Below are positions 1-5,783 of a stretch of 18,785 bases of DNA, piece after piece. How positions within the stretch are numbered: position 1 is the first letter of the stretch; each line of letters opens with the position of its first letter. The position numbers were made by a program, and so were the translations under genes. The notes beneath the pieces were generated by a model. It saw nothing but the letters and a program-made list of their open reading frames with translations. It ran no database searches and was not told the DNA's origin. The DNA comes from a bacterium (GTDB lineage Bacteria > Patescibacteriota > Minisyncoccia > UBA6257 > GWB1-50-10). The DNA lies in NCBI GenBank assembly GCA_027310975.1, contig DAICZV010000011.1, positions 1 to 18,785 on the forward strand, given 5' to 3'.

Positions 1-48
1 GTCATCATCTTCGTGCTTTGGCATTTCTCGGAATCCGGGAACTCTTAA
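1..48 (+). CDS. C-terminal tail of a possible membrane protein (5' truncated)
   Basis: Frame 1 is open from the window edge to a TAA at 46-48 and reads VIIFVLWHFSESGNS. The first seven residues are strongly hydrophobic, like the end of a transmembrane helix, followed by a short polar tail. It lies 28 bases upstream of the zinc-ribbon gene on the same strand and could be co-transcribed with it. With only 15 residues visible, no family can be named, and a chance open frame is possible. Confidence 0.3.
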   Translation, partial: VIIFVLWHFSESGNS

Positions 49-58
49 CCTAAAGGTC

Positions 59-74
59 GTTCTAGTTTTAGAAC
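59..74. repeat. Short perfect hairpin upstream of the zinc-ribbon gene
   Basis: GTTCTA (59-64) and TAGAAC (69-74) form a perfect 6-bp inverted repeat around a GTTT loop, ending two bases before the ATG at 77. It lies where a ribosome-binding site would be expected, and no Shine-Dalgarno sequence is seen. It is too AT-rich and short to call a terminator. Confidence 0.3.
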
Positions 75-76
75 TT

Positions 77-220
77 ATGTACCAGTGTCCTGATTGCGGA
101 TACACCGCCGAGGAGCCGGGCGATTGCCCGACCTGCGGCATTCCGCTCGTTGAAACCGGAGGCGGCAAAGACGAAAACGACAACGGAAACGAGGACATAG
201 AGGAAGGGACGGCTTATTAG
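77..220 (+). CDS. Small zinc-ribbon protein, 47 aa
   Basis: The ATG at 77 opens a 47-codon frame ending in TAG at 218-220. The first 25 residues form a compact four-cysteine zinc ribbon: CPDC at residues 4-7 and CPTC at 17-20, separated by GYTAEEPGD. This is the knuckle spacing of rubredoxin- or rubrerythrin-like ribbons. The remaining 22 residues are an acidic, glycine- and asparagine-rich tail, probably disordered. The protein is cytoplasmic, with no signal or membrane segment. A structural or regulatory zinc site is likely; iron binding as in rubredoxin is an alternative, although the rest of the rubredoxin fold is absent. Function is unknown. The cysteine pattern makes a chance frame unlikely. 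Confidence 0.7.
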   Translation: MYQCPDCGYTAEEPGDCPTCGIPLVETGGGKDENDNGNEDIEEGTAY

Positions 221-281
221 TGAACGCCGTCTGGCCGGCACGGCAGGAATTTTGTCGGATTTGCCCTAAAGCAAACGCGGG

Positions 282-420
282 GTTAAAATTGAACTAAATT
301 TCCAATTTACAATTTCCATTGAATTTACAATGATCCAATTTTCAAACCCGACGTAACGACGTTTTGAGTCATTGAAAATTGAGAATTGATTGAAAATTGC
401 AAAATTGAGAATTGAAAATT
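282..420. repeat. AT-rich tandem/inverted repeat tract after fpg
   Basis: The spacer between the zinc-ribbon gene and the fpg stop codon is dominated by copies of TTGAAAATTG at 372-381 and 390-399 and a truncated copy at 412-420. AATTGAGAATTGA-like units lie between them. An inverted copy, CAATTTTCAA, lies at 336-345 around a non-repeat core (346-371) that includes ACGTAACGACGT. The last copy runs into the fpg stop codon at 421-423. Bases 221-281 hold only a weak GC hairpin (226-244) that could act as a poor terminator for the zinc-ribbon gene. Unit spacing is irregular (18 and 22 bases), so it is not a CRISPR array. Confidence 0.6.
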
Positions 421-1350
421 TCAGGCCTTCTGGCAATGCGGGCAGAAGTGAGCCGACCGCTGGCCGATCTTTATTCTCTTAATGATACCGCCGCACCGGG
501 GGCACTGGCCACCTTCGCGGCCGTAGGCCCGCCGGACGAGCTGGTACCCGCCCTCTTTCCCGGACGTATCCCGAAAGTCGTCCACCGAAGAACCCCGCAG
601 CCGAATGGCTTCCTTAAGAACTTTTTGGATTGAGCGGTAGAGACGCTTCAACTCGGCCTGGCTCAACCCGTCCGCGCGTCGGGACGGATGGATTCTGGCG
701 AACCAAAGCGACTCGTCGGCGTAGATGTTGCCGAGGCCGCTCAAAAACTCCTGGTTCAGAAGAAGCGGTTTTATCTTCGTCGTTTTGCCACGGATTATCG
801 CCTTGAATTTTTGGAAAGTAAAATCCTTTTCCAGAGGTTCCGGTCCGAGCGCCCGAAGTTCCGGGAGGCCCAATACCTTTGCTTCCGGCCCGGCAATAAC
901 CTTGGCGAAGCGCCGCAGGTCGGAAAGAGCGAGCATCCGGCCGCTCTTTAAAAATAAGATGAGGCGGATAAACCGGTTCCGGTCGGAGCGCAACGCCCCA
1001 TTCTTATCCGCCGGCACCCATTTTTGGTTCGCCCAGACGTCTTCTTTGGTATTTAGTATTTTGTATTTGGTATTTGGTATTTTGTTCGGCCTCCACTTTC
1101 CCACTAGAAAATGTCCCGTCATTTTTTGGTGCGCGAGCATCGCGTATCCTCCGGAAAGGCGGAAAATGATATTTTTTGACCGCCGGCCAACGGAAACTAT
1201 TTTCCGGCCGCGGACCATTCGTTTAAAAGCCGTCTCGGTTTGCGGGTAAAAATACTTGGGCCAGTCGGTCCAAATATCCTTAATGGCATCGCCCCGCACC
1301 CTGCGGTTCAGGTCGGTCGCGATGGTATGGACCTCGGGCAATTCGGGCAT
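421..1350 (-). CDS. mutM: Formamidopyrimidine-DNA glycosylase (Fpg/MutM)
   Basis: This bifunctional DNA glycosylase/AP lyase removes 8-oxoguanine and other oxidised purines in base-excision repair. The 309-residue protein begins MPELPEV: after Met removal Pro2 is the catalytic nucleophile and Glu3 the acid. Lys59 (RRSKNI) matches the conserved phosphate-binding lysine. NQEFLSGLGNIYADESLW at 199-216 is the helix-two-turn-helix. The C-terminal zinc finger has Cys283, Cys286, Cys303 and Cys306, with the finger arginine at about 298. It is longer than the usual ~270-280 residues because the loop after MTGHFLVG (77-84) is expanded, and residues 90-102 of that loop are encoded by an AT-rich simple repeat. 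The gene follows the lipoprotein gene but is separated from it by a terminator, so it is probably expressed independently. No clear promoter or Shine-Dalgarno sequence was found before its ATG. Confidence 0.95.
   Translation of the reverse strand: MPELPEVHTIATDLNRRVRGDAIKDIWTDWPKYFYPQTETAFKRMVRGRKIVSVGRRSKNIIFRLSGGYAMLAHQKMTGHFLVGKWRPNKIPNTKYKILNTKEDVWANQKWVPADKNGALRSDRNRFIRLILFLKSGRMLALSDLRRFAKVIAGPEAKVLGLPELRALGPEPLEKDFTFQKFKAIIRGKTTKIKPLLLNQEFLSGLGNIYADESLWFARIHPSRRADGLSQAELKRLYRSIQKVLKEAIRLRGSSVDDFRDTSGKEGGYQLVRRAYGREGGQCPRCGGIIKRIKIGQRSAHFCPHCQKA
1045..1083 (-). repeat. In-frame AT-rich simple repeat inside fpg
   Basis: Read on the minus strand this is a run of AAATAC(C/A/T)-type units: AAATACCAAATAC, AAAATAC and TAAATACC. 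It encodes a lysine/asparagine-rich peptide, KIPNTKYKILNTK. Its composition contrasts sharply with the GC-rich coding sequence on both sides, and it stays in frame. Confidence 0.7.
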
Positions 1351-1362
1351 TACTCAATTGTA

Positions 1363-1405
1363 TAAATAAAAAGGTCTATCGAGAAGCAAGCTTCTTGATA
1401 GACCT
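1363..1405 (-). terminator. Intrinsic terminator of the lipoprotein gene
   Basis: AGGTCTATC (1372-1380) pairs with GATAGACCT (1397-1405), and AGAAGC (1382-1387) with GCTTCT (1390-1395), leaving a two-base AA centre and one G-T contact. On the minus strand the stem is followed by TTTTTATTT (1371-1363). It sits 8 bases after the lipoprotein stop codon and before the fpg start, so it separates the two transcripts. Confidence 0.9.
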
Positions 1406-1412
1406 CTGATAA

Positions 1413-2210
1413 TCAATATCTTTGGATATCTTGGCTGGTCGCCATGTACTGATATACGTTAGAGCCGTAGGATGAGATGCTAACATCGCCCAGGTCCTTG
1501 TAGCCGTACGTCAGCCCGTATTGGTCAATAAATGTGAGCTGGACCTTAACGGTGGTGCCGGTGTACATCCTGGCATCCGCCCATCTGAAACACTTTTCGG
1601 GCGGCACGTAAGCTACGATTTTACCGTCAATTCTTATGACCAGTGTGTAGTAAGTGCAGTTAGGTATGGCGATGTAATTCATCCCAACCCGAGGCGGACC
1701 CATCAGGACGACTTTTTGATCGCCGCCGATCCTAGTCAATGGATAAGGCGTAACACCATAGGTATTCTGATACCTATAAGCGTTATCTGGATACCACACG
1801 CGATCAATGGTCCAGGATGACGACTGACCGGTGTAAACATAAATCGGGGCCATGCTCATCCCGACCCATTCCCTGCAAGACGAATCGCGGTAAAGCACGG
1901 CGACCAGAGAAAGGGCCTTGGGAGAAAAATTCATTGACCATTGATCGTCAAAAGCAGATCCCCCAGGCGGTATAACGCACACGCTATCCCTTTGGACGCC
2001 GTTCAAAATCTTCGCATAATACGGTTGCGGATTAATGATACTAACCCGGGTTCCAGACGTTCCAATCTGGTTGACTGGGTAAGGCATGGTGTTATTCACC
2101 GACACCCTCATATTCTGGATCGGTGATATAACGGCCATCATCACGTCCGCGCATCCGGCGAACGCGAACATCGCCAATATGGCGAATAGAACATTTCTGA
2201 TTGGTTTCAA
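1413..2210 (-). CDS. Putative secreted lipoprotein of unknown function, TTG start
   Basis: The 265-residue protein starts with a basic and hydrophobic signal peptide (MKPIRNVLFAILAMFAFAGC). Cys20 is in a lipobox-like FAGC, so it is probably lipid-anchored, although Phe at -3 is atypical. The rest is rich in Tyr, Val and Pro with beta-strand character. Two halves look related: residues ~30-115 contain PYPVNQIG...YYAKILNG...VIPPG, and ~155-235 contain PYPLTRIGG...YYTLVIRIDG...YVPPE. This suggests a duplicated beta-sandwich. The start codon is TTG (2208-2210), chosen because a strong AGGAGG lies 8 bases upstream and the signal peptide begins exactly there. It is a single-gene transcript with its own consensus promoter and terminator. 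No family is recognised and no catalytic motif is visible. Confidence 0.85.
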   Translation of the reverse strand: MKPIRNVLFAILAMFAFAGCADVMMAVISPIQNMRVSVNNTMPYPVNQIGTSGTRVSIINPQPYYAKILNGVQRDSVCVIPPGGSAFDDQWSMNFSPKALSLVAVLYRDSSCREWVGMSMAPIYVYTGQSSSWTIDRVWYPDNAYRYQNTYGVTPYPLTRIGGDQKVVLMGPPRVGMNYIAIPNCTYYTLVIRIDGKIVAYVPPEKCFRWADARMYTGTTVKVQLTFIDQYGLTYGYKDLGDVSISSYGSNVYQYMATSQDIQRY

Positions 2211-2218
2211 TTTTTAAT

Positions 2219-2224
2219 CCTCCT
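2219..2224 (-). promoter_or_regulatory. Shine-Dalgarno site that decides the TTG start
   Basis: On the minus strand AGGAGG lies 8 bases before the TTG at 2210-2208. No ATG or GTG fits this spacing in frame, so the site supports TTG initiation for the lipoprotein. Confidence 0.85.
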
Positions 2225-2235
2225 TTTCTGCCTAG

Positions 2236-2265
2236 ATTATACATCTAAACACGGTTGTATGTCAA
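2236..2265 (-). promoter_or_regulatory. Consensus sigma-70 promoter of the lipoprotein gene
   Basis: On the minus strand, a perfect -35 TTGACA (2265-2260) and a perfect -10 TATAAT (2241-2236) are separated by 18 bases. The start would fall near 2229, just ahead of the Shine-Dalgarno site. Both hexamers match consensus, which suggests strong constitutive expression. Confidence 0.9.
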
Positions 2266-2314
2266 ATCATACTGCCGAGATGGCTGGCGGCCCGGAGCGC
2301 ACATTTTTTATACC

Positions 2315-2344
2315 TTACCGAGACCGCACGTTTGGCTGTATAAT
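2315..2344 (+). promoter_or_regulatory. Promoter of the pilB-like gene, probably leaderless
   Basis: A perfect -10 TATAAT (2339-2344) is preceded by a weak -35 candidate, TTACCG (2315-2320), at 18 bases. The -10 ends only 7 bases before the ATG at 2352, so transcription should start at or next to the start codon. No Shine-Dalgarno sequence is present, which fits a leaderless message. Confidence 0.65.
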
Positions 2345-2351
2345 AAGATTA

Positions 2352-4019
2352 ATGTTTCAATCTCAAGGCCTGGAAGAACAGCTCGCCAAGCAGCGCCGGG
2401 TGGCCGAGGAAGAGGATGCCAAGCGCCGGGCGGAAAAACTCGGCCTCCCCTACCTGGACCTTATCTCCACACGCGTCCCAACCGAGATTAAGGCGATGGC
2501 CCTCGTCCCCGAAGAAAAGGCCAAATCCGCCCTTCTTTGCCCGCTCCAGATAGTCAAAAAATCGCTTATGCTCGCCGCTTTTGACCCGCAAAGACCCGAG
2601 ACCCAGGCGATAATAGAAGACATCCGCAAAAGCTACGACGTGAAGGTTGTGGTCTCCTCCCTCTCGGGACTGAAGCATGCCTGGGATTATTACCGGTACG
2701 TCGTTCCCCAAACAGAAATCAGCGGCCGGGTGGAAATAGACGAGGGCCAATTGAAAGAAATTGGCGGCAAGATAACCAGTTTGGACACCCTCCACGAGAC
2801 CATCGCCTCGTTTCAAAGCCCGTATGTTTCCCAGATACTGGAAATAATCCTCGGGGGCGCCATGGCCTTGGGCGCGTCCGACATTCACCTGGAACCGGCT
2901 GAAAAGGCGGGTCTCCTGCGCCTGCGGATAGACGGCCTGCTCCACGGTATTTACGACGCTTTTCCGCATCCGATGTACCAGTCAATCATTACGCGCGTCA
3001 AACTGCTCTCGGGATTGAAGCTGAATGTGAAGGACGAGGCGCAAGACGGACGATTCACCATCGCCTTGGAAGATCGTTCCATAGAGATCCGCACGTCCAT
3101 CATCCCGTCCGAATACGGCGAAACGGCCGTGCTCCGGCTCCTGGACCCTCGTTCCTTGAAAGTGAATTTGGAGGAACTGGGGTGGCGCGCCGACGACCTC
3201 GTGATCGCCGAAGCCGAGATCAAAAGACCGAACGGATTAATATTGAATACCGGCCCCACCGGGTCCGGCAAAACGACGACTCTTTACGCCTTTCTCCGCC
3301 ACGTCCAAAAACCCGAGTTCAAGATAATCACCATTGAAGACCCGATAGAGTACCACCTGCCGGGCATTTCCCAGACCCAGGTGGACCCGGAGGCGGGCTA
3401 CACCTTTGCGGATGGCCTGCGCTCCATTCTGCGGCAGGACCCGAACATCATCCTGGTCGGCGAGATTCGCGACAAAGAGACGGCCGAGATCGCTTTGAAC
3501 GCATCCCTCACCGGCCACCTGGTCTTCTCCACGCTCCACACGAACGACGCGGTGGGCGCCATTCCCCGGCTCTTGGACCTGAAGGTCCAGACGAACGTAT
3601 TGGGACCGGCCCTGAGCTTAATAATCGCCCAGCGTCTCGTGCGCGTCCTTTGCCCGCAGTGCAAGGCGGAAGAAAGCCCGGACGCCGCCCTCGCGGACAA
3701 CATTAAAAAGCTCCTCGCGGGGCTGCCGGCGCGGGTGGATAAAAAACCTTACGCTAATCCCAAGATCTACAAAGCGGTCGGTTGCGACGCTTGCGGCCAC
3801 CTTGGATACAAGGGCCGCACATCCATATTTGAGCTGTTCAAAGTGGACGAAAAGGCGGAGGCGGCCATCTACAAAAATCCGACCGAAATAGAGCTGAAGA
3901 GCTTGGCAAAAGAACAGGGAATGGTTACGATGCAAGTAGACGGACTTTTGAAAGCGCTCCAAGGAACGACGAGTTTAGAGGAGGTGGAGCGCCTCACCGG
4001 GCCCTTAGAGTGGGCATAA
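2352..4019 (+). CDS. pilB: Type IV pilus / type II secretion assembly ATPase (PilB/GspE family)
   Basis: This is a cytoplasmic hexameric AAA-like ATPase that powers pilin polymerisation at the inner membrane. The 555-residue protein has an N-terminal GspE/MshEN-type domain (about 1-140), then a PAS-like N2 domain containing ALGASDIHLEP. The motor domain has Walker A GPTGSGKTT at 301-309, the Asp box IEDPIEY, and a Walker B region ending VGEIRD (Glu371). The His box TGHLVFSTLHTND is also present, as is the tetracysteine zinc site of the family: CPQC at 434-437 and CDAC at 478-481. The start at 2352 is chosen because it lies just after a perfect -10. An in-frame ATG at 2259 would add 31 unrelated residues and begin inside the divergent promoter. 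The gene stands alone here, with no pilin, PilC or PilM-type neighbours. PilB versus GspE cannot be separated from sequence alone; a PilT retraction motor is unlikely given the long N-terminus. Confidence 0.93.
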   Translation: MFQSQGLEEQLAKQRRVAEEEDAKRRAEKLGLPYLDLISTRVPTEIKAMALVPEEKAKSALLCPLQIVKKSLMLAAFDPQRPETQAIIEDIRKSYDVKVVVSSLSGLKHAWDYYRYVVPQTEISGRVEIDEGQLKEIGGKITSLDTLHETIASFQSPYVSQILEIILGGAMALGASDIHLEPAEKAGLLRLRIDGLLHGIYDAFPHPMYQSIITRVKLLSGLKLNVKDEAQDGRFTIALEDRSIEIRTSIIPSEYGETAVLRLLDPRSLKVNLEELGWRADDLVIAEAEIKRPNGLILNTGPTGSGKTTTLYAFLRHVQKPEFKIITIEDPIEYHLPGISQTQVDPEAGYTFADGLRSILRQDPNIILVGEIRDKETAEIALNASLTGHLVFSTLHTNDAVGAIPRLLDLKVQTNVLGPALSLIIAQRLVRVLCPQCKAEESPDAALADNIKKLLAGLPARVDKKPYANPKIYKAVGCDACGHLGYKGRTSIFELFKVDEKAEAAIYKNPTEIELKSLAKEQGMVTMQVDGLLKALQGTTSLEEVERLTGPLEWA

Positions 4020-4021
4020 AT

Positions 4022-4168
4022 AAAAAATCATCCCGAAGGGGGATCTGTGAGCATTTTTGCCAATGGTGGAGGCGAAATTAAGATCTCTCCGAGGAATTGC
4101 CCAGCCGGAACCAAGCAACCCGAAGCTGGGAGAAATCTCTTTGCTCACAGGTCTCCATTAAGGATGAC
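4022..4168 (-). ncRNA. Unidentified structured small RNA (6S-like architecture)
   Basis: The non-coding space between the pilB stop and ruvB is transcribed on the minus strand from a consensus promoter and ends in a hairpin plus T6 tract. The ~147-nt product folds into one long rod. TCATCC (4166-4161) pairs with GGATGA (4034-4029). After a 5/5 internal loop comes a 15-bp stem with two A-C mismatches, whose core is CTGTGAGCA with TGCTCACAG. Inside are two arms. One has AAGA and TCTCC opposite GGAGA and TCTT, topped by CCCAGC/GCTGGG. The other is a small hairpin on the 3' side, TTTCGCC/GGCAAA. A closing stem, an open centre with a small 3' hairpin and an apical stem resemble 6S RNA (SsrS), but it is a little short and no conserved sequence was recognised. 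The 3' end can instead fold as the terminator ATCCC-CCTTC-GGGAT followed by TTTTTT. That it is an RNA gene is well supported; its identity is not. Confidence 0.75.
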
Positions 4169-4175
4169 GGCGACC

Positions 4176-4204
4176 ATTGTAGCATAACGGATTTTAAATG
4201 TCAA
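4176..4204 (-). promoter_or_regulatory. Strong promoter of the structured RNA
   Basis: On the minus strand, a perfect -35 TTGACA (4204-4199), a 17-base spacer and -10 TACAAT (4181-4176). The start would be near 4171-4168. The -35 ends 11 bases before the divergent ruvB ATG at 4215, so it overlaps the ruvB leader. Confidence 0.88.
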
Positions 4205-4214
4205 GAGGATAACC

Positions 4215-5288
4215 ATGCCCCAAAAACAACCTGAAATCAATACGGAAGAGGGGGCTTTGGAGGCCCTGCGGCCCCAGAGTTTTGAAGATTACGTCGGCCA
4301 GGCCAAGATCAAAGCCAACCTCAAACTCATTCTTGATGCCGCGAAGGGCCGGAGCGAACCCTGCGACCACCTGCTTTTCTACGGCCAGGCGGGCCTCGGC
4401 AAAACCACGCTCGCCTATATCATCGGCCGCGAAATGAACGTGAACATCCGCTCCACTTCGGGGCCGGCAATAGAAAAGGCCGGTGATATGGCCGCCTTGC
4501 TTTCCAACCTGGAAGCGAACGAAATACTTTTTATTGACGAGATCCACCGCTTGAACAAACTCGCGGAGGAAATATTGTATCCAGCCCTGGAAAGCCGGAA
4601 GCTCCACCTGATCGTCGGCAAAGGACCCTCGGCCCGGACGTTCACGCTGGATCTTCCGCCCTTCACCGTCCTCGGCGCCACGACCAAGGTGAACATGCTC
4701 TCGGCACCGCTCCGCTCCCGCTTCGGTGCCACCTTCCGCTTGGATTACTACCAGAACGAAGATATTGAAAAGATAATTTCCCGCTCGGCGAAAATCTTGG
4801 GCGTCGCGATAGAACCGGAGGCGGCGCGCGCGCTCGCCCAGGCCTCGCGTTTCACTCCCCGCGTCGCGAACCGGCTCTTGAAGCGCGCCCGTGATTACGC
4901 CCAGGTCTACCCCACAGGAAATATTCCGCCCCAAGCGGCTAGCGCCGCGCCAACGGCGGGGCGGATTTCCAGCGGGGCAAGCAAGAAGAAGCCCATCATA
5001 AATCTGGACGTGGTAAAAAACACCTTGGAAATGCTGGAGATAGACCAGCTGGGATTGGACGAGACCGACCGCGAGCTTTTAAAGATAATCGTCCAGAAGT
5101 TCAACGGCGGTCCGGTTGGGCTCAAAACCCTCGCGGCGGCCCTGAACGAGGAGATGGAAACCATTGAAGAGGTCTACGAACCATTCCTGATGAAGCTCGG
5201 ACTTTTGAACCGCACCTCCCTCGGCCGGATGGCGACGCCGATTGCTTACGAGCACCTTGGTTTGAAGCGCGGCAAAAAACTCATCTAG
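4215..5288 (+). CDS. ruvB: Holliday junction branch-migration helicase RuvB
   Basis: RuvB is the hexameric AAA+ motor that, with RuvA, drives branch migration of Holliday junctions. The 357-residue protein has Walker A GQAGLGKTT at 57-65 (the family usually has GPPGLGKT), Walker B LFIDEIHR at 105-112 and sensor-1 GATTK at 154-158. The arginine-finger segment LRSRFG is at 166-171, sensor-2 TPRVANR at 214-220, and the C-terminal winged helix ends in NRTSLGRMAT. Between the lid and winged helix lies an insertion of about 25 residues rich in Ala, Ser and Pro (roughly 234-258), encoded by a palindromic DNA element. The ATG at 4215 has AGAGGA just upstream. The gene opens an operon with tsaE starting 2 bases after its stop; ruvC is the last gene and ruvA is not in the window. 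Confidence 0.96.
   Translation: MPQKQPEINTEEGALEALRPQSFEDYVGQAKIKANLKLILDAAKGRSEPCDHLLFYGQAGLGKTTLAYIIGREMNVNIRSTSGPAIEKAGDMAALLSNLEANEILFIDEIHRLNKLAEEILYPALESRKLHLIVGKGPSARTFTLDLPPFTVLGATTKVNMLSAPLRSRFGATFRLDYYQNEDIEKIISRSAKILGVAIEPEAARALAQASRFTPRVANRLLKRARDYAQVYPTGNIPPQAASAAPTAGRISSGASKKKPIINLDVVKNTLEMLEIDQLGLDETDRELLKIIVQKFNGGPVGLKTLAAALNEEMETIEEVYEPFLMKLGLLNRTSLGRMATPIAYEHLGLKRGKKLI
4925..4965. repeat. Palindromic element inserted in frame in ruvB
   Basis: TCCGCCCC (4925-4932) and GGGGCGGA (4958-4965) are perfect inverted arms. Two alternative small stems lie within: GCGGC/GCCGC (4935-4939 with 4944-4948) and CGCC/GGCG (4948-4951 with 4955-4958). The segment encodes the extra Ala/Pro-rich linker of RuvB, so it looks like a GC-rich palindrome accommodated inside a gene. 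Confidence 0.6.
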
Positions 5289-5290
5289 TC

Positions 5291-5740
5291 ATGCGCCTCA
5301 AGACCGAGTCGGATAAGGAAACCCGCGGCGTCGCCGCGCTCATGGTCCGGGAACTTAAGCGGGGCGCGCCTCACCCTATGGTAATCGGACTTTCCGGCGA
5401 GCTCGGCAGCGGCAAAACGACATTCACCCAGGGGTTCGCGGCCGCTCTCGGCGTGAAGCGCCGGCTTCTTTCCCCCACGTTCCTCATTATGCGCTCCTAC
5501 CGTCTCCCCCGCGCCGTGGCCGGATATAATAAGATGTTCCACTTGGACGCCTACCGCCTGCACCACCGAAGCGAGACCGAAGTTTTGGGACTAGCCGATA
5601 TTCTCCGCGACCCGAAGAATATCGTTCTGATAGAATGGGCGGAAAACATCAAGGGCACCCTGCCGAAAAACTCCATCGCAATCCATTTTGAACACAGGAA
5701 GAAAGAGAATGAAAGGATAATCCGGATTATGAGACACTAG
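5291..5740 (+). CDS. tsaE: tRNA t6A biosynthesis ATPase TsaE
   Basis: TsaE is the P-loop ATPase that works with TsaB and TsaD to make N6-threonylcarbamoyladenosine at position 37 of ANN-decoding tRNAs. The 149-residue protein has the family layout: Walker A GELGSGKTT at 36-44, the switch motif SPTF at 61-64, HLDAYRL with Asp86, and the terminal LIEWAENI (113-120) containing the conserved Glu-Trp pair. Length is normal. It starts 2 bases after the ruvB stop codon, so translational coupling is likely. TsaB and TsaD are not nearby. Confidence 0.94.
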   Translation: MRLKTESDKETRGVAALMVRELKRGAPHPMVIGLSGELGSGKTTFTQGFAAALGVKRRLLSPTFLIMRSYRLPRAVAGYNKMFHLDAYRLHHRSETEVLGLADILRDPKNIVLIEWAENIKGTLPKNSIAIHFEHRKKENERIIRIMRH

Positions 5741-5783
5741 ATAAGCAATCGCCGCGCCGCGCATTCTGCGAGGAGACTAAAAT

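Noticed and set aside
226..244. Intrinsic terminator after the zinc-ribbon gene
   Set aside because: Stem is only 5 bp and the following ATTTT is short and offset; too weak to list as a terminator.
372..420. CRISPR array
   Set aside because: Units are only about 10 bases, AT-rich, irregularly spaced, and the sequences between them are themselves related.
2259..2351. N-terminal extension of the pilB-like protein from an upstream ATG
   Set aside because: It would start inside the divergent lipoprotein promoter, adds residues unlike the family and places the pilB -10 box inside the gene.
4022..4168. Small SRP RNA (4.5S/scRNA), because the plus strand reads CCGGAACCAAGCA, recalling the CCGGAAGGAAGCA tip
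   Set aside because: The bases around GGAA do not pair as SRP helix 8 requires, the GG after the tetraloop is CC here, and promoter and terminator place the RNA on the opposite strand.
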